A stretch of 32,810 bases of DNA, taken from Eubacteriales bacterium (lineage in GTDB: Bacteria; Bacillota; Clostridia; Tissierellales; GPF-1). Positions 1-7,249 of the stretch are shown piece after piece. The translations under genes were made by a program, and so were the position numbers. Position 1 is the stretch's first letter. Every line of letters begins with the position of its first letter. The notes beneath the pieces are model-generated. The model was not told the origin of the DNA and ran no database searches. It saw only the letters and a program-made list of their open reading frames with translations. Where the stretch lies: assembly GCA_030625815.1 (NCBI GenBank), contig DAOUQF010000007.1:83166-115975 (forward strand), given 5' to 3'.

Positions 1-755
1 GGATGGGAGAGCAAAGAATTGTCTCTCACCTTGATGGCTACCCCGTCATGCAAGGAAACGGCAAATCGTCTCGCTTCCGGCGTATCGCCCGACAGGGTGA
101 TATCTACGGCCAGCCCGACATCGGGCTCAATGCGGTAAGCGCTGGTTTTGGCGCCTCGTGTGCCCACCTCTTCCTGCACCGTGAACACAAAATAGCAGTC
201 GTTTTCCACAGTCTCCAGCCGCTTCAAGGCTTCCATCATCACAAAACAACCGATTCGATCGTCCATGGCGCGAGCCATGGCTGTGTGTTCCGATTCCACA
301 TACTCGCTATAGTAGACACATGTATCGCCAATGGCTACCCAACTCAAGGCTTCTTCCTTGGTTTTCGCTCCGATGTCCAGGTACAAATGCTCCAGCTTCG
401 TCTTCTCAATGGCCTGCTTCTCTTCCTTGCCTACAATGCCGATCCGTCCATCCCCAAAGATGAAACGCTGTCCAATGGTGACCGCCACCGAAATGCCACC
501 AACATTGGTAAACCGTACAAAACCCTTGTCGTCCACGTCCGTAACCATCAAGCCGATCTGATCCATATGACCGGCAATCATCACCTTGGGACCCTTGCCC
601 TTTTTGCGGGCGATCACGTTGCCAAGGGCATCCACTCGCAGCTCATCGACATATTCCTTAATCTCTTCTTGAATATAGGCAACCACTTTTTCTTCATGGC
701 CCGAGGGACCATAGATCCCTGTAATTTCTTTAAGTCCTTCTGAATTGAATTTCAT
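1..755 (-). CDS. M42 family metallopeptidase (aminopeptidase), partial, C-terminus outside window
   Basis: The reading frame starts at ATG 755 directly after the stop of the upstream gene (TAG then ATG, no gap) and runs off the left edge. The N-terminus reads MKFNSEGLKEITGIYGPSGH, followed by GHMDQIGLMV (first metal-binding His and Asp) and FTVQEEVGTRGA (catalytic Glu and metal-ligand Glu), all hallmarks of M42 glutamyl/leucyl aminopeptidases that assemble into dodecameric tetrahedral (TET) particles in the cytoplasm and finish peptide degradation. The EE pair is intact, so this copy should be active. It is the last visible of three tandem M42 genes and is probably translationally coupled to the preceding one. 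Substrate preference cannot be read from the sequence. Confidence 0.93.
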   Translation of the reverse strand, partial: MKFNSEGLKEITGIYGPSGHEEKVVAYIQEEIKEYVDELRVDALGNVIARKKGKGPKVMIAGHMDQIGLMVTDVDDKGFVRFTNVGGISVAVTIGQRFIFGDGRIGIVGKEEKQAIEKTKLEHLYLDIGAKTKEEALSWVAIGDTCVYYSEYVESEHTAMARAMDDRIGCFVMMEALKRLETVENDCYFVFTVQEEVGTRGAKTSAYRIEPDVGLAVDITLSGDTPEARRFAVSLHDGVAIKVRDNSLLSH

Positions 756-1766
756 CTATGCTTCCTCCTTCTCGTTCACCCATGCTGCCAAAAGTGTTTT
801 CATTCCCTGCAGATCCCGTTCATCGCAAAGCGCCACAGGACTATGCATATATCGAATCGGCAAGCCGAGAACACCCACTGCGCGTCCCTCTTCCACCAAT
901 TGCATAAAATTCGATTCAAAATATTGAGTGCCGTGGACCACGCTCTGCACGGAAACCGCCGCCTTTTTGGCGCTTTGTTCCAATCGCTTGCGCAGCTTGG
1001 GATCCATAATTGCACGCATGCCCTTAATCAGGACACAAGGTCCCTCTCCCAGGGTGATCTTGGATTGCTTTCCCTTGTGATCCGGCGCATCGGTTGCATC
1101 GATACCGTCCAGAATCAAGATTTCATCGGGTTGAGTCCCCCAGCTAACAGGGATCGCACCGCGCCCGCCAATCAATCTCATAACCGTAAAGGCCACAATG
1201 ACAGTCGCTTCATGCTCTTCCTTTAAAAGTTCAAGCAAGGCTTCAATGGGAAGACGGCTGTCCAAGGCTTTTCCCTTCCACTTGCGGTCACCGAAGGCTT
1301 CCCCTTCCACCGCCAGAGAAACAAAATCGCCCCGCTTCACTTTCCCCTCCGCTTCCTCTTTGTTGGAAGCGCCAATATCAATATACAAGGACTTTCGTTC
1401 AATCATCTGTTTTCTTTCCGCAGCCTCCTGAAGATGAATCGGTTTTGCTCCGATCACGCCGGGAATTTGATCCTTTCCGATCATGACACGCTTGGACACC
1501 CATTGCTTTAAATCAACGGGACCCACGGTTAAGAATTTGATCAGGCCGGCTGAATCAATCTCCGATACCATCAAACCCACTTCGTCCATATGAGCAACCA
1601 ATAAAATTTCACGCTGGCTCCTGCCGGGCTTCTTCACCACCACATTTCCCAGGGCGTCAATCTTTGGCGTTAATCCTAAGCTTTTAATCTCTTGAAGAAT
1701 CTGATCTCGAACCGCTGTCTCCTCTCCCGATACCCCGGGCAGTCGAACTAGTTTGTCTCGTAACAC
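756..1766 (-). CDS. M42 family protein lacking the catalytic Glu-Glu pair (probable non-catalytic paralogue)
   Basis: 336 aa, GTG start at 1766 with AAGGAGG seven bases upstream, overlapping the end of the preceding M42 gene by 19 nt. It has M42 architecture: AHMDEVGLMV (H59, D61), GKALDSR (D169), LILDGIDATD (equivalent of the later metal Asp) and RYMHSPVALCD (last His). The segment that should read VQEEVGxRGA reads FTVMRLIGGRGA, so the catalytic-base Glu and the adjacent metal-ligand Glu are Arg197-Leu198. The rest of the frame is intact, so this is not ordinary decay. Known: M42 enzymes form TET dodecamers and some archaeal ones are hetero-oligomeric. Inferred: this may be a structural or regulatory subunit of a mixed complex with its active neighbours, or may have changed function. 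Confidence 0.9.
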   Translation of the reverse strand: MLRDKLVRLPGVSGEETAVRDQILQEIKSLGLTPKIDALGNVVVKKPGRSQREILLVAHMDEVGLMVSEIDSAGLIKFLTVGPVDLKQWVSKRVMIGKDQIPGVIGAKPIHLQEAAERKQMIERKSLYIDIGASNKEEAEGKVKRGDFVSLAVEGEAFGDRKWKGKALDSRLPIEALLELLKEEHEATVIVAFTVMRLIGGRGAIPVSWGTQPDEILILDGIDATDAPDHKGKQSKITLGEGPCVLIKGMRAIMDPKLRKRLEQSAKKAAVSVQSVVHGTQYFESNFMQLVEEGRAVGVLGLPIRYMHSPVALCDERDLQGMKTLLAAWVNEKEEA

Positions 1767-2815
1767 AGCAATTCCTCCTTCTTCTCCCCAGTCAAGTCTG
1801 CAATCAAACGCGCCAACAATTGAGCAGTCAAATCCACATCCTTCATTCGAATCGTTTCAACCGAGGTGTGCATATATCGAAGCGGCAGGGAAATAACCGC
1901 TACCGGCACCCCTTGTCTCACAATCTGCATCGGCTGGCCATTGGTGCCGGATCCCGTCGGCGTCAGTTCCAATTGCGTTGGAATCTGATACGCCTTCGCC
2001 GTATCCAGCAACATGTTGTATAACTTGCGATGAGAGTTGGAGCCCAGGCTGATCCCGGGTCCTTTGCCCATTTCCAATCCATCTTCAACAGAGACTTCCG
2101 GAGTCATGCCAAATCCAACATCAACGGCTATGGCAAAATCAGGCCGCCACTTATGCACCCCGACGCTTGCGCCCAATGCCGTGGTCTCTTCTTGAACGGA
2201 TGCTTGAAAGATCACACGCGCTTCATGACGAAGCTTTTTCAACTCCTGCGCGCAGGCATACATCACCGCGATCCCGGCTCGATCATCCAAGGCTTTCCCC
2301 GTCACACAATCATTCATCAAATCCATGGTTTCTCTTCGGATCGTCGCGCGATCGCCAATTCGGATCAGGGTGCGAACCTGTTCCACCGACAATCCCGTAT
2401 CAATCATCAATTCGCCCAAAGGCAAAACCTTTTCCTTCTCATCCGGGGCTTGAATCGCGTTTGATTTCGCCGCGATAATCCCGATTACCTCTTGCCGTCC
2501 ATGGATTACTACCTCTTGCGCCAAAAGGGTTCGAGGATCAAATCCACCCGCTTGATGAACATATAAATAACCCTCATCCGTAATATCTTTGATCATTAAG
2601 GCAATCTCATCCACATGGGCATCGATTAAGATGATTGGCGGATTTCCACTGCTCTCCGTCGGTTCTTTCACTGCATACACATTCCCCATGCGATCCGTTT
2701 CCACTGAGTCAACCCATGGTGAAAAACCGCTCGCAACGACTGCGCTAGCTTCATACTCTTGGCCGGAAGGGCCATTGGCATTGGCAATTGCCTGCAAGAA
2801 TTCTTTCGTATTCAT
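1748..2815 (-). CDS. M42 family metallopeptidase (aminopeptidase)
   Basis: The start is set at ATG 2815 (MNTKEFLQAIANANGPSG), preceded by GAGGG; an upstream extension to 2881 would begin inside the previous gene and has no ribosome binding site. 355 aa, the usual length of the family. Visible motifs are HVDEIALMI (metal His and Asp), GKALDDRAG, VQEETTALGA (catalytic and metal-ligand Glu), AVDVGFG and LRYMHTSVE (last metal His). All metal and catalytic residues are present, so it should be an active cobalt- or zinc-dependent aminopeptidase. It is the first of three tandem M42 genes and follows the TPR-like membrane protein gene by 16 nt, so all four are probably one transcript. Confidence 0.93.
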   Translation of the reverse strand: MNTKEFLQAIANANGPSGQEYEASAVVASGFSPWVDSVETDRMGNVYAVKEPTESSGNPPIILIDAHVDEIALMIKDITDEGYLYVHQAGGFDPRTLLAQEVVIHGRQEVIGIIAAKSNAIQAPDEKEKVLPLGELMIDTGLSVEQVRTLIRIGDRATIRRETMDLMNDCVTGKALDDRAGIAVMYACAQELKKLRHEARVIFQASVQEETTALGASVGVHKWRPDFAIAVDVGFGMTPEVSVEDGLEMGKGPGISLGSNSHRKLYNMLLDTAKAYQIPTQLELTPTGSGTNGQPMQIVRQGVPVAVISLPLRYMHTSVETIRMKDVDLTAQLLARLIADLTGEKKEELLCYETN

Positions 2816-2831
2816 GTCATCCCTCTTTTCT

Positions 2832-3623
2832 TTATTGCTCGGCTGTCCATTGTTCAGCCGTATCTGTAAATACATTTTCATAGGCTGGATTCTTCAGTTT
2901 TTCCCACCACTCATCTCGGATTGCCTCTTCCTGCATCCGATAATGGGTTGCGCCGATATAGAATTGATACAACATTCTCTCCAATCGATAATCCGGCGAC
3001 AAATATCCCTTAAAACTGCCGATCTTATCAGATTCCGCATTTTCTTTCGCCTGTTCCACCCATTTTTTCGCTTCTTCAAATTGATTCATGGACGCGCAGG
3101 CAAATGCCATAATCGACTCGCTTCCCTTCAAATAAAAGGCTCCCTTTGCGTCTTTCAGCAATTTCATGGCGCGAGCGGGCTGCTTATCCTGCAATAAAAA
3201 GGTTTGCGCCAGATACACATCGCGAAGGGCTTTTTGCGGCGCCTCCATATTCTCTATTTCCACTTCCATCAACAGCGCTTCCGCCTCTTTGACTTCGCCC
3301 ATATTCAGATGGCAAATCGCCATATTCATCTTCATGTTTTCAACGACTTGCGGTTTCTTTTTTGACAACCTTGGCATTTCCCGTTCATAGATCATAATCG
3401 CATATTCAAAATCGCCCTTCAATAAGGCTTCCGCCAAACGCCGCTTTTCCTTTTGTCGATCGAATAGGGTTAAAACAAAAAATAGGATCAGCAAAATTCC
3501 ATAGTGCCGATAGTCAAATCTCCATCCGCTCTTGTAGCCTACAAACCCAACAATTGCTGCAACCGCAACAAAAACACTCACCATTGGGATTGGTTGTCTC
3601 GTCTTCTTTTTCTTTTTCTGCAT
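2832..3623 (-). CDS. Membrane-anchored tetratricopeptide-like protein, function unknown
   Basis: 263 aa from the chosen start MQKKKKKTRQ; AGAGGTG lies six bases upstream, whereas the upstream Met codons have no ribosome binding site. A lysine-rich N-terminus is followed by two hydrophobic segments (about residues 12-32 and 40-55). The remainder is a soluble, helical domain with TPR-like features (alternating small and aromatic residues, repeated EAxxLL patterns, for example MNMAICHLNMGEVKEAEALL). Orientation would put the TPR part in the cytoplasm. It heads the M42 operon, 16 nt ahead of the first peptidase, and might recruit or organise the peptidase particle at the membrane; that is inference from position only. 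Confidence 0.75.
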   Translation of the reverse strand: MQKKKKKTRQPIPMVSVFVAVAAIVGFVGYKSGWRFDYRHYGILLILFFVLTLFDRQKEKRRLAEALLKGDFEYAIMIYEREMPRLSKKKPQVVENMKMNMAICHLNMGEVKEAEALLMEVEIENMEAPQKALRDVYLAQTFLLQDKQPARAMKLLKDAKGAFYLKGSESIMAFACASMNQFEEAKKWVEQAKENAESDKIGSFKGYLSPDYRLERMLYQFYIGATHYRMQEEAIRDEWWEKLKNPAYENVFTDTAEQWTAEQ

Positions 3624-3650
3624 GCCCTTCACCTCTGATTTCATCATTAT

Positions 3651-3679
3651 TTGCAACTCACATGAACATATTATATCAT
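3651..3679. promoter_or_regulatory. Overlapping divergent promoters of the 3623 and 3720 genes
   Basis: On the plus strand TTGCAA (3651-3656), 17 bp, TATCAT (3674-3679) points at the small membrane protein gene. On the minus strand TGATATAAT (complement of 3670-3678), an extended -10 with a weak -35, points at the TPR/M42 operon. The two -10 elements share bases, so the polymerases should compete. Confidence 0.55.
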
Positions 3680-3719
3680 GGGACATATGGAAAAAATAGC
3701 CGTTAAAAAGGAGATTCCC

Positions 3720-4028
3720 ATGCATCTATTCGCCTGGGGAGGAATTGTTCTTGGATTTCTCTTCGTCATCACTGGATTCACCCTGCAAAAGAACCTTATC
3801 GGTCATCCCTTGTCCCGATTCGCGGAGCGTCATCAAAGCCCGAGCTTCTATCGACGCATGCAGGGACAGGCCTTGTATTTTCTTGCCCTCTTTCTCTGGA
3901 TTCCAAGTTTGCGGATTCTGCGCGGACTGGAAACCAGCAGAATCCAATTCCTTGTGCTCATAGGAGTCGGCCTTCTCGTCTTCGGATTTTTCCAATTGAT
4001 TCTCATCTTTACCAACCGTCGTGATTGA
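3720..4028 (+). CDS. Small membrane protein, function unknown
   Basis: 102 aa from ATG 3720, preceded by AAAGGAG; an earlier in-frame ATG at 3678 falls in the promoter region and is not used. Two or three hydrophobic segments are visible (FAWGGIVLGFLFVITGF near the start, ALYFLALFLWIPSL in the middle, FLVLIGVGLLVFGFFQLIL at the end) joined by a basic loop. I do not recognise the family. It is transcribed alone, divergently from the M42 operon, and its stop codon lies inside a terminator hairpin. Confidence 0.72.
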   Translation: MHLFAWGGIVLGFLFVITGFTLQKNLIGHPLSRFAERHQSPSFYRRMQGQALYFLALFLWIPSLRILRGLETSRIQFLVLIGVGLLVFGFFQLILIFTNRRD

Positions 4029-4039
4029 CGGTTTTTTTT
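4014..4039 (+). terminator. Rho-independent terminator
   Basis: AACCGTC (4014-4020) pairs with GACGGTT (4027-4033) around a 6-nt loop, followed by eight T. It overlaps the stop codon of the small membrane protein gene and separates it from the Crp/Fnr unit. Confidence 0.75.
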
Positions 4040-4081
4040 ATGGATTAATCGAACTGGATGTGATATATTATTATCAAGTAA

Positions 4082-4099
4082 GTGTCTTATATGAGACAC
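4082..4099 (+). promoter_or_regulatory. Palindromic operator in the leader of the Crp/Fnr-type regulator gene
   Basis: GTGTCTTATATGAGACAC is an inverted repeat with perfect 6-bp arms (GTGTCT/AGACAC), a palindromic ATAT centre and only one mismatched pair (16 of 18 positions symmetric). It lies between an AT-rich likely -10 (TGATATATTATTAT, 4061-4074) and the ribosome binding site at 4104-4110, so a bound protein would block initiation or clearance. The TGTCT-N6-AGACA layout has the same half-site length and spacing as CRP-type sites (TGTGA-N6-TCACA), consistent with autoregulation by the gene that follows. Confidence 0.6.
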
Positions 4100-4116
4100 A
4101 TTGGGAGGTGAGCGCT

Positions 4117-4770
4117 ATTCAATTTATTGAACTTCAAAAACAATTTCCACTTTTTTCGGCAACTACTGCCGATGAATGGGAGACATCTGTTGTCCCAAAC
4201 GAAACGGAAACCGCGGCCTTTGTCTCCGGCGAAGTCCTGCAATCCTTTCAGCCCGCCCAGGCGCGGATTGGAATTATCTTAAGGGGAAGTGCAACGGCTT
4301 TCACCCACGACACTAAAATCGTGCGAAAGTTTACAGCCCCCCATCTATTCGGGCTGTCGGCGCTCTTTGCCCTCACCCCCTCCTACCCAACCGAAATTAT
4401 CGCCGCGTCCAGCGGGGAAATTTTTTGGCTGGAGGGACAAGCGATTCATCGGCTTCTGCAAAACTCTTCTGGTTTTCTCGATCAATACCTGCAGGTAACC
4501 AGCGAAAAACTGATCTTTCTCAACGCGCATATCGATCTTCTGCTTCACGAAACGGCGCGTGAACGAATCGAGGCCTTCTTGATCCACACCTGGAAGAGAA
4601 CGGGAAACCCCTGCCGCACGCCGTACAATCGCAAGGAATGGGCGCAATACTTAGGCATAAGCCGTGCAAGCCTGTATCGCGAATTGCACGCCCTGGAGGA
4701 AAAGGGCTGGATCGAAATGAAGAACAAAGAAATCCATTTAACAAAAATAATTCTAGAAAAGAGGACTTAA
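4117..4770 (+). CDS. Crp/Fnr-family transcriptional regulator (apparent ATT start)
   Basis: 217 aa, the normal length for the family: N-terminal cyclic-nucleotide-binding-type beta barrel (about residues 10-120), dimer helix (about 120-150), C-terminal winged helix with recognition region EWAQYLGISRASLYRELHALEEKGW. It lacks the N-terminal cysteine set of FNR, so an iron-sulfur oxygen sensor is unlikely. Start choice: a strong GGAGGTG (4104-4110) lies six bases before ATT 4117; no in-frame ATG, GTG or TTG occurs downstream until near the C-terminus, and the upstream in-frame GTG codons (4021, 4060, 4108) have no ribosome binding site. A rare ATT start is therefore the best reading. It is followed two bases later by the ABC importer genes, which it probably controls. 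Confidence 0.85.
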   Translation: MQFIELQKQFPLFSATTADEWETSVVPNETETAAFVSGEVLQSFQPAQARIGIILRGSATAFTHDTKIVRKFTAPHLFGLSALFALTPSYPTEIIAASSGEIFWLEGQAIHRLLQNSSGFLDQYLQVTSEKLIFLNAHIDLLLHETARERIEAFLIHTWKRTGNPCRTPYNRKEWAQYLGISRASLYRELHALEEKGWIEMKNKEIHLTKIILEKRT

Positions 4771-4771
4771 T

Positions 4772-5806
4772 ATGAAGAAAAAAATTGTAGTTTCACTTTT
4801 ATTGATCATGATTCTAATGGTTGTCGGCTGTACCCCAACGGAGGCGCCGACACCCGAAGCAGCAGAGCTTGCAGTGCAGACCGAAGAACCCGCACCGCAA
4901 GAAGAACCGGCTCCGGAACCAATCGATATCCTGGTGGGCACCCTGAAAGGTCCAACCGGAATGGGCATGGCGCAATTAATGAAGGAACAGCCGGAAGGCC
5001 TGTCTCTTGAATTTGCCATCGAAGCGGCACCGGACGCCATCACAGCCAAGATACTAAGCGGCGAATTGGATTTTGCGGCCGTTCCCACAAACCTGGCATC
5101 CATTCTCTATCAAAAGACGGGAGGGGCTTATCGCCTGGCGGGAATCAATACCCTGGGCGTGCTGTCTATCGTGACCGATTCGACACTATCGATTGAATCC
5201 ATTAACGACCTGAAAGATCAATCCATCAATATCAGCGGCAAGGGAGCAACCCCGGATTTCGCCCTTCGCTACCTGCTGGAAAACGCAGGCCTTGATCCCG
5301 AAACCGATGTAACCTTGGATTACGCCTTGGATCATGCCAGCTCAGCCCAAGCCTTGATTGGCGGCAAGATTCATGCAGCGCTTTTGCCACAGCCCTTCGT
5401 CACTCAGGTCATGATGAAAAATCCAGATCTGTCCATTGGCTTGGATTTAACCAAAGTCTGGGAAGAAGCCGTACCGGGAACCACCATGCCAATGGGCGGC
5501 TTGCTCGTGAAAAGCGAATTCGCCGACGCACACCCGGAAGCGGTGAGCAATTTCTTGAAAGCCTATGACGCTTCCATCGACTGGGTGAACGCAGATCCGA
5601 AGGCGGCCAGCGAAGTGATCGCTGAAGTCGGCATCTTGCCGGTAGCCGCATTGGCTGAAAAAGCCATCCCCAATTCCAATATTGTATGGATTAGCGGAAC
5701 CGATATGCAAAACACTTTGACCCCATTCCTAGCAGCCATGGAAGCCTTTAATCCAAAATCCATAGGAGGCGGCATGCCAGATGAAAACTTCTATTACTTC
5801 CAATAA
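4772..5806 (+). CDS. ABC transporter substrate-binding lipoprotein (NMT1/SsuA/TauA type)
   Basis: 344 aa with a lipoprotein signal MKKKIVVSLLLIMILMVVGC (lipid-modified Cys20), a Pro/Glu-rich linker to about residue 48, then a periplasmic-binding-protein type II fold starting DILVGTLKGPTGMGMAQLM. Motifs typical of the COG0715 family are present: LSGELDFAAVPTNLASILYQ, and a LKDQSINISGKGATPDFALRY stretch beginning lobe two. It captures a small molecule outside the membrane for the permease and ATPase encoded next. Family substrates include sulfonates, taurine, pyrimidine or thiamine precursors and riboflavin; the ligand cannot be assigned here. It starts two bases after the regulator stop, and its 3' end overlaps the permease gene by 26 nt. 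Confidence 0.9.
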   Translation: MKKKIVVSLLLIMILMVVGCTPTEAPTPEAAELAVQTEEPAPQEEPAPEPIDILVGTLKGPTGMGMAQLMKEQPEGLSLEFAIEAAPDAITAKILSGELDFAAVPTNLASILYQKTGGAYRLAGINTLGVLSIVTDSTLSIESINDLKDQSINISGKGATPDFALRYLLENAGLDPETDVTLDYALDHASSAQALIGGKIHAALLPQPFVTQVMMKNPDLSIGLDLTKVWEEAVPGTTMPMGGLLVKSEFADAHPEAVSNFLKAYDASIDWVNADPKAASEVIAEVGILPVAALAEKAIPNSNIVWISGTDMQNTLTPFLAAMEAFNPKSIGGGMPDENFYYFQ

Positions 5807-6548
5807 ACCTTGGAAAAGAAAACTGATTGCAGGTTTATTTTGGCTCCTCCTATGGGGGGGCCTTTCGGCCTTGATCCAAAAAGAGATTTATCTGCCCAGT
5901 CCCATAACGACGCTTCGGCAATTAACAGCCAACCTCAGTCAGCCGGACTCCTGGCTGATCCTTGGGTATTCATGGATCCGGGTATGGGGCGGTTTTTTTC
6001 TCTCCTTCAGCCTTGGCATTCTCCTGGGGTTTCCCAGCGGATTGAATCCTGCGATCCACGAGTGGCTGGAACCGATGGTTCAGACCATCAAATCGACCCC
6101 GGTCATCGCCTTGATTCTCTTGGTCTTGATCTGGGTGCCTTCGGATATGGTTCCCCTGATCATCAGTTTTTTAATCGGTTTCCCCTTGATCTGGGCGCAA
6201 ACCACCGAGGGTGTGAAACGAACAGATCCGAAGCTCTTGGAAATGGCACGGGTCTTTCACCTATCCCCCGCCAAGCGAATAAAACAGATCTATTTTCCTT
6301 CCGCTTGGCCATCCATTCGCCATGCATCCCAGACCGCAGTCGGATTGTGCTGGAAGGCATCCGTAGCAGCGGAGGTATTGAGTCATCCGCGCTTTGCCAT
6401 CGGATCCAAGCTCTATGACGCCAAGGTCTATCTCGAAACGCCGGACCTATTTGCCTGGACCATGATTCTCATACTGGCCAGCGTGATCACGGAGAAACTC
6501 TTTTTAGCCGTCTTCCATCAAAGGAGGGATCTTCATGCCAACAATTAA
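5781..6548 (+). CDS. ABC transporter permease (SsuC/TauC type)
   Basis: 255 aa, about six transmembrane segments. The binding-protein-dependent transport permease signature (EAA loop) is visible as LLEMARVFHLSPAKRIKQIY followed by FPSAWPSI, which contacts the ATPase. ATG 5781 lies inside the 3' end of the binding-protein gene (26-nt overlap) with GGAGG at 5765-5769; its own 3' end overlaps the ATPase gene by 14 nt, so the three subunits are translationally coupled. It forms the membrane channel of the importer whose binding protein is encoded upstream. Confidence 0.9.
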   Translation: MKTSITSNKPWKRKLIAGLFWLLLWGGLSALIQKEIYLPSPITTLRQLTANLSQPDSWLILGYSWIRVWGGFFLSFSLGILLGFPSGLNPAIHEWLEPMVQTIKSTPVIALILLVLIWVPSDMVPLIISFLIGFPLIWAQTTEGVKRTDPKLLEMARVFHLSPAKRIKQIYFPSAWPSIRHASQTAVGLCWKASVAAEVLSHPRFAIGSKLYDAKVYLETPDLFAWTMILILASVITEKLFLAVFHQRRDLHANN

Positions 6549-7203
6549 ACATCTCACCCAATCCTATGGGTCGTTGCTTCTCTTTGAGGATTTTTCCTTG
6601 GACTTGCAAAAGCATGCCATTACCGCCTTGATCGGACCGTCCGGATGCGGAAAGACCACCCTGGCACAGATCTTATCGGGACTCTTGCCCGTTGAATCAG
6701 GGGATCTTAACGAGTTTGAATCTCTCTCCATCTCCTATGTATTTCAGGAGCCTCGGCTCCTGCCCTGGCTGAGTGTGCGGGAGAATCTGACCATGATTTA
6801 CGATGATCCATCCGCCATCGACGAGATTCTTTCAGCCGTTTCCTTGACGGACAAGGCAAACGCCTTGCCTCAAACCCTTTCAGGCGGACAGCAGCAGCGG
6901 GTTGCCTTGGCTCGGGGATTTTTGTACCCTTCCGATCTCCTGATCCTGGATGAACCCTTCAGCAATCTGGATCCTCAACTGAAAGAGCAGATGATTCAAC
7001 TCTTTGAACAGCTTTGGATCCGCAACCGAAAGACGGTCCTGCTAATCACTCATGATCACAAAACCGCCCTGCAAGTTGCAGATGAACTCTATCAATTGGA
7101 AATGCCTCCCCATCGGGACGCCAAGCATCTCCATCTCACCCTCGACCGAAAACTAAGAAACGAGACTTGGATGCAGGGGATGCAGGAAAAAATTCTATCA
7201 TAA
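6535..7203 (+). CDS. ABC transporter ATP-binding protein (SsuB/TauB type)
   Basis: 222 aa nucleotide-binding subunit with all motifs: Walker A GPSGCGKTT, Q-loop FQEPRLLPW, signature LSGGQQQRVALAR, Walker B LLILDEPF, H-loop LLITHD. The Q-loop sequence is characteristic of the nitrate/sulfonate/taurine importer class. It is shorter than most SsuB proteins at the C-terminus. AAGGAGG lies just before ATG 6535 within the permease gene, and the gene ends at a strong bidirectional terminator that closes the operon. Confidence 0.93.
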   Translation: MPTIKHLTQSYGSLLLFEDFSLDLQKHAITALIGPSGCGKTTLAQILSGLLPVESGDLNEFESLSISYVFQEPRLLPWLSVRENLTMIYDDPSAIDEILSAVSLTDKANALPQTLSGGQQQRVALARGFLYPSDLLILDEPFSNLDPQLKEQMIQLFEQLWIRNRKTVLLITHDHKTALQVADELYQLEMPPHRDAKHLHLTLDRKLRNETWMQGMQEKILS

Positions 7204-7233
7204 AAAAACCCGCGAATTTTCTTCGCGGGTTTT
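7203..7233. terminator. Bidirectional terminator between the ABC operon and pta
   Basis: CCCGCGAA (7209-7216) pairs perfectly with TTCGCGGG (7222-7229), flanked by A-run on the left and T-run on the right, so it works in both directions for the converging genes. Confidence 0.85.
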
Positions 7234-7249
7234 CTGTCGGTTTATGCGT

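Noticed and set aside
3-743. Long plus-strand open frame at the left edge
   Set aside because: It is antisense to an M42 peptidase whose minus-strand translation shows clear family motifs.
4117-4770. FNR-type oxygen sensor
   Set aside because: No N-terminal cysteine cluster; only a single Cys is present near the DNA-binding domain.
4772-5806. MqnA or MqnD (binding-protein-like futalosine enzymes)
   Set aside because: It has a lipoprotein signal and is coupled to permease and ATPase genes, so it is a transport protein; the same applies to the 13815 protein.
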